64,000 bases of DNA from Mycolicibacter algericus DSM 45454 (GCF_002086455.1 NZ_MVHC01000004.1:240305-304304); one strand, 5' to 3'; shown: positions 15,835-24,597, counted from the first letter of the stretch. Numbers and translations: made by a program. Notes: generated by a model not told the origin, from the letters alone.

Positions 15835-16812
15835 ATGTGGGTCCACCGGCTGGTCGCGCCGTACGAATTCGAGCGTATCGAGGTCCCCGACCTCACCGAG
15901 CAACAGCTCGGCGACGGACAGGTGCTGCTGTCCTTCGTCGCCGCCGGGGTGTGCGGCAGCGACCTGCCCGCCTTCCGCGGCGCGCAGGGCAGGCTGCCCG
16001 GTGACAGCGGCGCCAGCGCGGCGGAGAAGAACGGCTTCCCGATCCACGAGATCGTCGGGGACGTCCTCGCCAGCCGGCACCCGCGGCACCGCCCCGGCGA
16101 CCGTGTCGTCGGGTGGGCCTCCGGCTTCGACGGCCTGATGCAGCGGGTGATCAGTGACGGCGACGGACTCGCCGGTTTCGACCCGACGCTGACGCCGGCC
16201 GAAGCGGTGGGCCTGCAGCCGTTGGCGTGCGTGCTCTACGCCATTGAAGCCGTTGCGCAGCGCACCGAGCTGGCCGGCCGCCATGTGGCGGTGCTCGGCC
16301 AGGGGTCGATCGGCCTGCTGTTCAGCGCGGTCGCCAAGGCGGCCGGCGCCCGGCGGGTCACCGGTGTGGACCCGGTCGACCGGCGAGCGGTCGCCGCCGG
16401 CTTCGGCGTCGACACCGCCGTGCAGGCCACCAGTGACCGCTGGGTGCACCATCTGGACCCCGCGGACCGGCCGGAGATCGTGATCGAGGCGGTCGGCCAC
16501 CAGGTCGCCACCTTGAGCCACGCCATCGAGGCCGTCGCGCCCGGCGGCACCGTTTTCTACTTTGGTGTGCCTGACGACGACAGTTACCCGATCAACATGC
16601 GCACCATGCTGCGCAACAACCTGACGTTGATCTCCGGCGTGACGCGCGACCGCGGGCGGATGCTGGAGGCTGCAGGCAAGTTCGCTGCCGAGCATCCCGA
16701 GCTGCTGAAGAACTACCTCACCCATGTGTTCGGCTGCGATGACGCGCAGGCCGCCTTCGAGTTGGCGATCCGGCCGGTGCCGGACCGGGTCAAGATCGCG
16801 ATCGTCGCATGA
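15835..16812 (+). CDS. Zinc-binding dehydrogenase, MDR superfamily
   Basis: A 325-aa medium-chain dehydrogenase. The catalytic zinc side has GVCGSD (Cys near residue 40) and the HEIVGD segment (His near residue 66). The structural four-Cys lobe of classical alcohol dehydrogenases is missing. The NAD(P) motif GQGSIG is near residue 158. The protein is shorter than usual (about 350). It likely oxidises a secondary alcohol to a ketone, which would give a substrate for the downstream Baeyer-Villiger-type enzyme (inference). It follows the P450 after 3 bp and overlaps the aldolase start by 4 bp. Confidence 0.88.
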   Translation: MWVHRLVAPYEFERIEVPDLTEQQLGDGQVLLSFVAAGVCGSDLPAFRGAQGRLPGDSGASAAEKNGFPIHEIVGDVLASRHPRHRPGDRVVGWASGFDGLMQRVISDGDGLAGFDPTLTPAEAVGLQPLACVLYAIEAVAQRTELAGRHVAVLGQGSIGLLFSAVAKAAGARRVTGVDPVDRRAVAAGFGVDTAVQATSDRWVHHLDPADRPEIVIEAVGHQVATLSHAIEAVAPGGTVFYFGVPDDDSYPINMRTMLRNNLTLISGVTRDRGRMLEAAGKFAAEHPELLKNYLTHVFGCDDAQAAFELAIRPVPDRVKIAIVA

Positions 16813-17561
16813 CCTCGGCGCTGCGCACCGCGCTGGACCACCGGGCACCGCTGTGGGGCGGCTGGATCACCGGGCCGACGGTGCTGGGCCCGGAGGAATT
16901 CGCCCGGGCGGGCTACGACTATGTGGGGTTCGACGCCCAGCACAGCTACCTCGATGATGCGGAGATCGCAGGCATGCTGCGGCACACCGAGCACTTGCCG
17001 ATCGCCACCGCGGTGCGGTTGCCGAACGCGGACGCCGCGCCGATCGGCCGGGTGCTCGATGCCGGCGCCGACGCGGTCATCATCGCGATGATCGAGACCG
17101 CCGAGCAGGCGGCGGCCGCGGTGGCTGCCGCGCAGTATCCACCGACCGGCGTCCGCAGCTTCGGTCCGCTGCGGTCGGGACTGGGACGTGACCTGACTGC
17201 CCTGGTGTCTCGGGCGGACGTATTCGCGATGATCGAAACCGCCGCCGCGCTGGCCGACGTGGAGCGGATCTGCGCGGTACCCGGGCTGGCCGGCATCTAC
17301 GTCGGGCCCGCCGACCTGGCGATCTCGCTGGGCGTGGACGTGGCCCGGGCCACCACCGACCCCGGCATGCGGGAAGCGATGACACAGATTCAGCACGCGG
17401 CGTCGGCCGCCGGTGTGATCGCCGCCGTTCACGGCGGATCCGGTGTGGCGGGACGTCGGCTGGCCGCGCTGGGCTATCAGATGATCACCCTGGCAGCCGA
17501 ATCCCAGGCGTTACGGTGCGGAGCGCTCGAGCACCTCAACGAGGCCAGGGGCAGCCACTGA
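16809..17561 (+). CDS. HpcH/HpaI-family class II (metal-dependent) aldolase
   Basis: A 250-aa aldolase related to 4-hydroxy-2-oxoheptanedioate aldolase, which cleaves 4-hydroxy-2-oxo acids to pyruvate plus an aldehyde. Expected active-site elements are all present: the base His in FDAQHS (near residue 41), Arg in VRLPN (near 65), metal ligand Glu in MIETA (near 141) and Asp in GPADLAISLG (near 167). YPPTGVRSFGP is the usual substrate loop. The ATG overlaps the dehydrogenase stop by 4 bp and the stop shares one base with the SDR start. In a ring-degradation scheme it would act late, releasing pyruvate. Confidence 0.9.
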   Translation: MTSALRTALDHRAPLWGGWITGPTVLGPEEFARAGYDYVGFDAQHSYLDDAEIAGMLRHTEHLPIATAVRLPNADAAPIGRVLDAGADAVIIAMIETAEQAAAAVAAAQYPPTGVRSFGPLRSGLGRDLTALVSRADVFAMIETAAALADVERICAVPGLAGIYVGPADLAISLGVDVARATTDPGMREAMTQIQHAASAAGVIAAVHGGSGVAGRRLAALGYQMITLAAESQALRCGALEHLNEARGSH

Positions 17562-18292
17562 TGAAACGAGCACCCGTTGCCCTGGTCACCGGCGCCGCCC
17601 GCGGGCAGGGCCGGGCGATCGTGGAACGACTGCGCGCCGACGGGTTCGCCGTCGCCGCCTGTGACATCGACGGAGCCGGGCTGGACGCGGTGGTCACCGC
17701 GCTGGGTAACGACGCGGTGATCGGCATTCCGCTGGACGTGACCTCCCGGTCGCAGTGGGACGTCGCGGTGGCGACCACCGTGCAGCGGTTCGGGTCGCTG
17801 ACCGCACTGATCAACAACGCGGGCGTACTGCACCGGGCGGCGATCGCCGACGAAACGCAGGACGGCTTCGAAAACGCCTGGCGGGTGAACTGTCTCGGTC
17901 CCTTTCTCGGAATCCAGGCGGCGCTGGAGCAGCTGCGCCGGGCCGACGGCGCCGCCGTGGTGAACACCTGCAGCACCGGCGCGATCCGGCCCTTCCCACA
18001 ACACAGCGCCTACGGAGCGTCGAAGTGGGCGCTGCGTGGGCTCACCCAGACCGCGGCCGCCGAACTCGCAACGGCCGGAATCCGGGTCAACGCGGTCTTC
18101 CCCGGACCGATCGCCACCCCGATGCTCGACGACACCACCCAGCAGCGGCTGGCCGCGGTCTCGGCGACCGGCCGACTCGGTGAGCCGGGTGAGGTGGCCG
18201 ACGCGGTGGCGTTCCTGGTCTCCGACGCGGCGTCGTTCATCACCGGCGCCGAACTCGTGGTGGACGGCGGCCAATGCCTACAGATCCGATGA
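17561..18292 (+). CDS. SDR-family oxidoreductase
   Basis: A 243-aa classical short-chain dehydrogenase. TGAARGQG is at residues 10-17, NNAG near residue 84, the catalytic Ser lies in TCSTGA, and YGASK near residue 150. The final VVDGGQ strand is typical of FabG-like enzymes. The Gln in TGAARGQG is common in mycofactocin-linked and carveol-dehydrogenase-type SDRs of mycobacteria, so a tightly bound NAD is possible (weak inference). The ATG at 17561 shares a base with the preceding stop, and the gene ends in an ATGA overlap with the monooxygenase. Confidence 0.92.
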   Translation: MKRAPVALVTGAARGQGRAIVERLRADGFAVAACDIDGAGLDAVVTALGNDAVIGIPLDVTSRSQWDVAVATTVQRFGSLTALINNAGVLHRAAIADETQDGFENAWRVNCLGPFLGIQAALEQLRRADGAAVVNTCSTGAIRPFPQHSAYGASKWALRGLTQTAAAELATAGIRVNAVFPGPIATPMLDDTTQQRLAAVSATGRLGEPGEVADAVAFLVSDAASFITGAELVVDGGQCLQIR

Positions 18293-19767
18293 GCAGACCG
18301 CGGCCGCTGTCGGTCGGCATCATCGGCGCCGGACCCGGCGGGCTGGCGCTGGGAATCCTGCTGCGGCGGGCGGGTTTCACCGATTTCACCATCTTCGACC
18401 GTGAGGACGGCGTCGGCGGCACCTGGCGGATCAACACCTATCCGGGCCTGGCCTGCGACGTCAAATCCCACCTGTACTCCTACTCCTTCGAGCTGAACCC
18501 GCACTGGTCGCGGCAGTGGTCCAAGCAACCGGAGATCCTGGCCTACTTCGAACGCTGCGCCGCCGACCACGGTCTCGGGCCGCACCTGAAGCTGCGGACC
18601 GAGATCCGCTCCGCGGCCTGGGAGGCCGACCGTCGGCAGTGGCGCCTGACCACCGCCGACGGCACCGAGCACCGCTACGACATCGTGGTCTCGGCGGTCG
18701 GCCTGTTCACCCAGCCGGTGCTGCCCGATCTCACCGAAGAGCAGCCGTTCACCGGCACCGTGATGCACTCGGCGCGCTGGGATCACTCGGTGCGACTCGC
18801 CGGCTCTCGGATCGCCGTGCTCGGAACCGGTTCCACCGCGGCACAGTTGGTGCCGGAATTGGCCGACGTCGCCGCGAAGGTCTATTCGGTGCAGCGGTCG
18901 CCGACCTGGATCCTGCCCAAACCCGATCGCAGCTACACCCCGCGGGAGCACTGGGTGTTCACCCGCATCCCGTTGGCCAAGCGGCTGTATCGAATGCGCC
19001 TGTGGCTGCGCAGCGAGGCGAACATCTCGGTGATCGAGAACGGCAGCGACAAGACGGCTGAGTTCACCGCCACCGCGCGGCGACTATTGGAGACCAACGT
19101 CACCGATCAGCGGTTGCGAGCCGCGCTGACCCCCGATCACCCGCTGGGCTGCAAACGGCTGGTCTTCTCCTCGGACTACCTGCCCGCGTTGGGCCGGCCC
19201 AACGTCGAGGTGGTGACCAGCCCGGCCAAGGCGCTGCGGTCGCACTCTTTGGTCACCGAGGACGGCACCGAGTGCGAGGTGGACGTGGTGGTCTGCGCCA
19301 CCGGATATGCCGCCGCGGACTATCTCGGTCAGATCGAGGTGACCGGCGAGGACGGCGTGACGCTGCAGCAGGCGTGGCGCGACGGGCCGCGCGCCTACCT
19401 GGGCATGGCGATGCCCGGTTTCCCCAACTTCTTCATGCTGTATGGACCCAATACCAACGTCGGCTCCAACAGCGTCATCTTCGTGCTGGAAGCCCAGGCG
19501 CGCTACGTCGTCCGGGTGCTCAAGCACCTGCGGCGCACCGGCAAGACCTACGTCGCGGTGCGGCCCGCCGCGCTGGCCGCCTTCATCGCCAAGATCGACC
19601 GATGGATGCAGGGCACGGTGTGGACGACGCGATGCAGCAACTATTTCCGGGCCGCCAACGGCCGGGTGGTCACCCAGTGGCCGCGTAGCGCCGGCGCCTT
19701 CTGGGCGATGACCCGCCGCTTCCGGGCCCGCGACTTCACTTTTGGACCCAGGGTCAGTCGAACGTGA
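18289..19767 (+). CDS. Flavin-containing Baeyer-Villiger-type monooxygenase
   Basis: A 492-aa class B flavoprotein monooxygenase. The FAD motif GAGPGG is at residues 13-18, the fingerprint F-x-G-x3-H-x3-W-D (FTGTVMHSARWD) is at residues 154-165 and the NADPH motif GTGSTA is near residue 182. Baeyer-Villiger enzymes insert oxygen next to a ketone carbonyl to give an ester or lactone, using NADPH and O2. The start at 18289 gives a 4-bp ATGA overlap with the SDR gene. It is the last gene of the seven-gene operon and overlaps the convergent adhE1-like gene by 14 bp. Several mycobacterial EtaA/EthA-like enzymes share this fold; the substrate is unknown. Confidence 0.93.
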   Translation: MSRPRPLSVGIIGAGPGGLALGILLRRAGFTDFTIFDREDGVGGTWRINTYPGLACDVKSHLYSYSFELNPHWSRQWSKQPEILAYFERCAADHGLGPHLKLRTEIRSAAWEADRRQWRLTTADGTEHRYDIVVSAVGLFTQPVLPDLTEEQPFTGTVMHSARWDHSVRLAGSRIAVLGTGSTAAQLVPELADVAAKVYSVQRSPTWILPKPDRSYTPREHWVFTRIPLAKRLYRMRLWLRSEANISVIENGSDKTAEFTATARRLLETNVTDQRLRAALTPDHPLGCKRLVFSSDYLPALGRPNVEVVTSPAKALRSHSLVTEDGTECEVDVVVCATGYAAADYLGQIEVTGEDGVTLQQAWRDGPRAYLGMAMPGFPNFFMLYGPNTNVGSNSVIFVLEAQARYVVRVLKHLRRTGKTYVAVRPAALAAFIAKIDRWMQGTVWTTRCSNYFRAANGRVVTQWPRSAGAFWAMTRRFRARDFTFGPRVSRT

Positions 19768-20869
19768 TGACCTGGCGCACCGCGCCGCCGTCGGCCAACC
19801 GGTCCATCGCCTCGTTGATGTCGTCGAGGGCGATGGTAGACGACACCAGTTGTTGCACCGGGAGCTTGCCGGCGCGCCACAGTGCGACGAACCTCGGGAT
19901 GTCACGGGCCGGCACCGTCGAGCCGAGATAGCTGCCGATCAGCGACCGGCCCTCGGCGACCAGGCCCAACGGGGACACGCTGATCCGGGCATCCGGCGGG
20001 GGCAGGCCGACGGTGATGGTGCGTCCGCCCGGGGCGGTCAGTTCGATCGCGGTCTGCAGGGCGGCAGGATGGCCGACCGCCTCGATCACCATCGGCGCCC
20101 GCACGCCGGCGTCGAGCGCCTGCTGTGGTGTGTAGGTGCGCTGCACCCCCAGCCCGCTGGCCGCGGCGAGCTTTTCCGGGAGCTGGTCGATGGCGATCAC
20201 ATCGACACCGTCGTGCGCCAGCACGGTCAGCACCGCCGCCATGCCGACGCCGCCGAGCCCGACCACCACCACGGTCTGGCCGGCCGCCGGACGGGCCACG
20301 TTGATCACCGCGCCGCCGCCGGTCAGCACCGCGCACCCCAGCAGCGCCGCCACCGATGGCGGCACATCGTCAGGCACCGGCACGGCACTGGTCGCGCTGA
20401 CCACCGCGTGGGTGGCGAAACCGGAGACCCCGAGGTGGTGGTGGACCGGCTGACCGGCGCGGCGCAATCGGATGTCGCCGCCGAGCAGGGTGCCGGCGCC
20501 GTTGGCCGCGCTGCCGGGCTCACACGGGGTCAGCCCGCCGGTGGCGCACGCCGGGCACTGCCCGCAGCGCGGCAGAAACGTCAGCACCACCCGCTGCCCG
20601 ACCGCGATGCCGCCGATGGCGGGGCCCGCGCCGACCGCCTCGACGATTCCGGCCGCTTCGTGGCCGAGCAGCATCGGCACCGGGCGCACCCGGTTGCCGT
20701 CGACCACCGACAGGTCGGAGTGACAGACCCCGGCGGCCTCCACCCGGACCAGCAGTTCGCCGGGGCCGGGCGGAGCCAGGTCCAGCCCGGACACCGCGAG
20801 CGGCCGTGACCGGGCGTAGGGCCGTGGCGCCCCGATCCGCTCCAGCACCGCGCCGCGGATGGCAACCAT
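19754..20869 (-). CDS. adhE1: Zinc-type alcohol dehydrogenase (Rv0162c/AdhE1-like)
   Basis: A 371-aa NAD-dependent medium-chain alcohol dehydrogenase of the class III/benzyl-alcohol type. Catalytic zinc ligands are Cys in GVCHSD and His in GHEAAG, the structural zinc lobe is CGQCPACATGGLTPC, and the cofactor motif is GLGGVG. ATG at 20869 is chosen; a TTG at 20881 is an alternative, and neither has a clear ribosome binding site. The sequence and neighbours match adhE1 of M. tuberculosis from memory. The divergent thioesterase begins only 14 bp away. It marks the return to the conserved backbone after the island. Confidence 0.9.
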   Translation of the reverse strand: MVAIRGAVLERIGAPRPYARSRPLAVSGLDLAPPGPGELLVRVEAAGVCHSDLSVVDGNRVRPVPMLLGHEAAGIVEAVGAGPAIGGIAVGQRVVLTFLPRCGQCPACATGGLTPCEPGSAANGAGTLLGGDIRLRRAGQPVHHHLGVSGFATHAVVSATSAVPVPDDVPPSVAALLGCAVLTGGGAVINVARPAAGQTVVVVGLGGVGMAAVLTVLAHDGVDVIAIDQLPEKLAAASGLGVQRTYTPQQALDAGVRAPMVIEAVGHPAALQTAIELTAPGGRTITVGLPPPDARISVSPLGLVAEGRSLIGSYLGSTVPARDIPRFVALWRAGKLPVQQLVSSTIALDDINEAMDRLADGGAVRQVITFD

Positions 20870-20883
20870 GTTGAAATACAACC

Positions 20884-21348
20884 ATGAGTTCCGCGGTACC
20901 GCCCGCCCCGGAAGGGTTGACCAGCCGGGACTTTCCGGTGCATTGGCCGGTGCTGACCCGCTGGGCCGACAACGACATGTTCGGCCACCTCAACAACGCG
21001 GTGTACTACCAATTCTTCGACACCGCGATCAACGGCTGGATCGCGGCCAACGTGGCAGATCTCGACCCGGTCGCCATGCCGGAACTCGGTGTGGTGGCCG
21101 AGTCGGGCTGCCGCTTCCTAAGCGAGCTGGGCTTCCCGGACCGGCTCGCGGTCGGGCTGGCGGTCACCCGGCTGGGGCGCAGCAGCGTCACCTACCGGCT
21201 CGCGGTGTTCCGCGTCGACGATGACGCAGGCCCCGGGCCGCTCGCCGCGCTGGGGCACTGGGTGCATGTCTACGTCGACCGCGTCAGCCGACGGCCGGTG
21301 CCGATCCCCGATGGCATCCGCGCACTGCTGGCCACCGCGCAGGTGTAG
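20884..21348 (+). CDS. Hotdog-fold acyl-CoA thioesterase (Rv0163-like)
   Basis: A 154-aa 4HBT-family thioesterase. The segment WADNDMFGHLNNAVYYQFFD contains the Asp of the 4-hydroxybenzoyl-CoA thioesterase active site (D-x-x-G-H-x-N-N), near residues 30-40. It cleaves acyl-CoA in the cytoplasm and acts as a homodimer or tetramer in the family. It matches Rv0163 (151 aa, from memory), which sits in the same place between adhE1 and TB18.5. Its promoter must lie within or at the start of the divergent adhE1-like gene because the gap is only 14 bp. Confidence 0.9.
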   Translation: MSSAVPPAPEGLTSRDFPVHWPVLTRWADNDMFGHLNNAVYYQFFDTAINGWIAANVADLDPVAMPELGVVAESGCRFLSELGFPDRLAVGLAVTRLGRSSVTYRLAVFRVDDDAGPGPLAALGHWVHVYVDRVSRRPVPIPDGIRALLATAQV

Positions 21349-21382
21349 CGGCACGCTATTCGGGGCTGGTTATGCTCGGCGG

Positions 21383-21823
21383 ATGCCGCTCGTGAGCAAG
21401 ACCGTCGAAGTCGCCGCCGACGCCGCCACGATCATGGGGATCGTCGCCGACTTCGAGGCGTACCCGCAGTGGAACGACGAGGTCAAAGGGATCTGGGTGC
21501 TGGCCCGCTACGACGACGGCCGGCCCAGCCAGCTACGGCTGGACGCGTCGTACTCCGGTTTCGACGGCACCTTCATCCAGGCCGTGTACTACCCGAGTGG
21601 CACGCAGATCCAGACCGTGCTCCAGCAGGGCGACCTGTTCAGCAAGCAGGAGCAGTTGTTCTCGGTGGTCGAGATCGGGCCCACCACGTTGCTCACCGTC
21701 GACATGGACATCGAGACGGAGATGTCGGTGCCCAAGCCGATGCTCAAGAAGGCCTTCAACAACGCCCTGGATTACTTGGCCGACAATCTCAAACGCCGCG
21801 CCGAGCAACTGGCTGCGGGTTAG
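21383..21823 (+). CDS. SRPBCC/START-like lipid-binding family protein (Rv0164/TB18.5-like)
   Basis: A 146-aa polyketide cyclase/SRPBCC-fold protein. The opening VSKTVEVAADAATIMGIVADFEAYPQWNDEV and the final long amphipathic helix (PMLKKAFNNALDYLADNLKRRAEQL) give the helix-grip fold with an internal hydrophobic cavity. The M. tuberculosis counterpart TB18.5 is a T-cell antigen of unknown biochemical role. ATG at 21383 follows GGCGG. It is followed, after 93 bp without any gene, by fadD5; M. tuberculosis has the regulator mce1R in that gap. Confidence 0.88.
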   Translation: MPLVSKTVEVAADAATIMGIVADFEAYPQWNDEVKGIWVLARYDDGRPSQLRLDASYSGFDGTFIQAVYYPSGTQIQTVLQQGDLFSKQEQLFSVVEIGPTTLLTVDMDIETEMSVPKPMLKKAFNNALDYLADNLKRRAEQLAAG

Positions 21824-21916
21824 TCTCAGCGTCAATCGCAGCGGGTCGGCGCCGCTGGTCCGGTGTCGGACGCAGCGGGTCGACGCAGCGTCGTCGTCAC
21901 GAAGCGGGAGAGCCGA

Positions 21917-23575
21917 TTGACCCATCCAACAACCGATCCCGCCGAACAGCCCTACCGCGCCCGACGGGCGAACTGGGTCAACCAGCTGGAACGGCATGCG
22001 CTGATGCAACCGGACGCCCCGGCGCTGCGGTTCCTGGGCCAGACCACCACGTGGGCGCAGTTGCGGAAAAGGGTCACCGCACTGGCCGACGCGCTGAGCC
22101 GCCGCGGCGTCGGCTTCGGCGACCGGGTCATGATCCTGATGCTCAACCGGACCGAGTTCGTCGAGGCGGTGCTGGCCGCCAACATGCTGGGCGCGATCGC
22201 CGTCCCGGTGAACTTCCGGCTAACCCCGCCGGAGCTCGCCTTCCTGGTCACCGACTGCGAGGCGCGGGTGCTGATCACCGAGACGGCGCTGGTGCCGGTG
22301 GCGGTCGGTGTGCGCGGGTTGACCGATCTGCTGGACGCCCCGGACGCCATAGTCGTGGCCGGACCGCCGCAGGGGCCCGGCGAGGACGGCCGGAGCGCAC
22401 CCGGTCTGATCGCCTACGACGACCTGATCGCCGAGACCGGCACACCGCATCAACCGGTGGATGTCGAAAACGACTCGCCGGCCCTGATCATGTACACCTC
22501 GGGAACCACCGGCCACCCCAAGGGCGCGGTGCTCACCCACACCAACCTGGTCGGCCAGACCATGACCGCACTGCACACCGCGGGCACCGGCACGAACGAC
22601 GTGGCCTTCATCGGGGTGCCGTTCTTCCACATCGCCGGTGTCGGCAACCTGCTGCCCGGCATGTGGCTGGGCATCCCGACCGTGATCAACCCGCTCGGCG
22701 CCTTCGACGCCGGCCAACTGCTCGACGTGCTGGCCGCCGAGCAGGTCACCGGCATCTTCCTGGTGCCCGCGCAATGGCAGGCCGTCTGCGCCGAGCAGCA
22801 GGCCAACCCGCGCGATATCCGGTTGCGGACCATGTCATGGGGGGCGGCGCCGGCCTCGGATGCGCTGCTGCGACAGATGGCCGAGACCTTCCCCGGCACC
22901 AAGATCCTGGCGGCATTCGGGCAGACCGAGATGTCGCCGGTGACGTGCATCTTGCTCGGCGAGGACGCCGTGCGGAAGCTCGGGTCGGTCGGCACCGTGA
23001 TCCCGACCGTCACCGCCCGCGTCGTCGACGAGGACATGAACGACGTCCCCGTCGGTGAGGTCGGTGAGATCGTCTACCGGGCACCGACCCTGATGAGCGG
23101 TTACTGGAACAATCCCGAAGCCACCGCCGAGGCCTTCGCGGGCGGATGGTTCCACTCCGGGGATCTGGTCCGGATGGACGCCGAGGGCTACGTCTGGGTG
23201 GTCGACCGCAAGAAGGACATGATCATCTCCGGCGGCGAGAACGTGTACTGCGCCGAAGTGGAGAACGTCCTGGCCGGTCACCCCGACATCGCCGAGGTCG
23301 CCGTGATCGGCCGCGCGCACGAGCAGTGGGGCGAGGTGCCGATCGCGGTCGCCGCCGTCAACCGGGCCGATCTGCTGCTGGCCGACCTCGACGGCTACCT
23401 CACCGAGCGACTGGCGCGCTATAAGCACCCCAAAGGGTTGGAGATCGTCGACGCGCTGCCGCGTAACCCGGCAGGCAAGGTGCTCAAGACCGAACTGCGG
23501 AGCCGCTACGGCGCGGCCCGGGAATCCGAGTCGGTCACCGCCGCAACCGATACCGCACAGAACGCCGACGCTTGA
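21917..23575 (+). CDS. fadD5: Fatty-acid-CoA ligase FadD5
   Basis: A 552-aa acyl-activating enzyme (ANL superfamily) that makes acyl-CoA from fatty acid, ATP and CoA. The AMP-binding P-loop YTSGTTGHPKG is near residue 190, the A5 motif GQTEMSP near 335, the GWFHSGDL motif near 410 and the C-terminal catalytic Lys in NPAGKVLK near residue 520. TTG at 21917 is chosen as start because GGGAG lies 7 nt upstream and the N-terminus then matches FadD5 (554 aa). It stands directly before the mce1 genes, as in M. tuberculosis, where FadD5 is proposed to recycle mycolic or fatty acids imported by Mce1. Confidence 0.93.
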   Translation: MTHPTTDPAEQPYRARRANWVNQLERHALMQPDAPALRFLGQTTTWAQLRKRVTALADALSRRGVGFGDRVMILMLNRTEFVEAVLAANMLGAIAVPVNFRLTPPELAFLVTDCEARVLITETALVPVAVGVRGLTDLLDAPDAIVVAGPPQGPGEDGRSAPGLIAYDDLIAETGTPHQPVDVENDSPALIMYTSGTTGHPKGAVLTHTNLVGQTMTALHTAGTGTNDVAFIGVPFFHIAGVGNLLPGMWLGIPTVINPLGAFDAGQLLDVLAAEQVTGIFLVPAQWQAVCAEQQANPRDIRLRTMSWGAAPASDALLRQMAETFPGTKILAAFGQTEMSPVTCILLGEDAVRKLGSVGTVIPTVTARVVDEDMNDVPVGEVGEIVYRAPTLMSGYWNNPEATAEAFAGGWFHSGDLVRMDAEGYVWVVDRKKDMIISGGENVYCAEVENVLAGHPDIAEVAVIGRAHEQWGEVPIAVAAVNRADLLLADLDGYLTERLARYKHPKGLEIVDALPRNPAGKVLKTELRSRYGAARESESVTAATDTAQNADA

Positions 23576-23792
23576 GGTGGCGGCACATTACTGTCCGGTA
23601 GGAAACTGCCGACGTTGGAACGAATCGATCTCCTTCTCACGCAGTCATCAGGTATGGTCCGATGGTCGCCAACGGCACGTTGGGGCGCTATGGTGACGCG
23701 GGTCTCGGAGAGAACTTGGACGGATGGAGAGAGCCTGTGCGACGCGATCCCCTGCTGCGTCGTGACGCGGAGGCTCCGGTGAGGGGGGTGTT

Positions 23793-24596
23793 GTGACGGC
23801 TCCGGCGCGTCCCCGCCTGGTCGATTTCGCCCGTGATCGGGTGATGCCGCCGCTGGTGATGGTCGGCGGGTTTTTCCGGATGTGCGCGCTGACCGCGCGG
23901 GCACTGTTCATGCCGCCGTTCCAGTGGCGCGAGACCCTCCAGCAGGGCTGGTTCATCACCAGCGTCGCCCTCGTGCCGACCGTTGCCGTCGCGATCCCGC
24001 TGACGGTGCTGCTGGTCTTCACCCTCAATATCCTGTTGGCCCAGTTCGGAGCCGCCGACGTCTCGGGTGCCGGCGCCGGCATCGCAGCGGTCACCCAGCT
24101 GGGCCCGCTGGTCACCGTGCTGGTGGTCGCCGGCGCGGGTTCGACCGCGATCTGCGCCGACCTGGGCGCGCGCACCATCCGCGAGGAGATCGACGCGATG
24201 GAGGTGCTCGGTATCGACCCGATCCATCGCCTGGTGGTGCCGCGGGTGATCGCCGCGACCGTCGTCGCCCTGCTGCTCAACGCCCTGGTCATCGTCATCG
24301 GCCTGGCGGGCGGTTTCCTGTTCGGCGTGTACCTGCAGAATGTCTCCGGCGGTGCCTACCTGTCGACGCTGACATTGCTGACCGGGCTACCCGAGGTGAT
24401 CATCTCCACGGTCAAGGCCAGCGTCTTCGGACTTATCGCAGGCTTGGTTGGTTGTTATCGGGGTCTTACTGTTCGCGGTGGTTCCAAAGGGTTGGGGACG
24501 GCCGTGAACGAGACGGTGGTGCTGTGCGTGATCGCGTTGTTCGCGGTGAACGTCGTGCTGACCACCATCGGCGTGAAGTTCGGAACGGGGACCTGA
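23793..24596 (+). CDS. yrbE1A: Mce1 transporter permease YrbE1A
   Basis: A 267-aa MlaE-type permease with about five to six membrane helices. The conserved cytoplasmic coupling loop ADLGARTIREEIDAMEVLGIDP is near residues 125-147, and FQWRETLQQGWF forms the interfacial helix after the N-terminus. It pairs with YrbE1B and the ATPase MceG (encoded elsewhere) to drive lipid uptake through Mce1A-F. GTG start with a GAGGGGGG site nearby. The 217-bp gap behind fadD5 probably holds an additional promoter, since TATGGT -10-like elements occur near 23653 and 23691, but nothing firm. Confidence 0.95.
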   Translation: MTAPARPRLVDFARDRVMPPLVMVGGFFRMCALTARALFMPPFQWRETLQQGWFITSVALVPTVAVAIPLTVLLVFTLNILLAQFGAADVSGAGAGIAAVTQLGPLVTVLVVAGAGSTAICADLGARTIREEIDAMEVLGIDPIHRLVVPRVIAATVVALLLNALVIVIGLAGGFLFGVYLQNVSGGAYLSTLTLLTGLPEVIISTVKASVFGLIAGLVGCYRGLTVRGGSKGLGTAVNETVVLCVIALFAVNVVLTTIGVKFGTGT

Positions 24597-24597
24597 G

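Noticed and set aside
23576..23792. A small gene or riboswitch between fadD5 and yrbE1A
   Set aside because: No start codon with a ribosome binding site and reasonable protein, and no strong hairpin or known riboswitch pattern could be seen.
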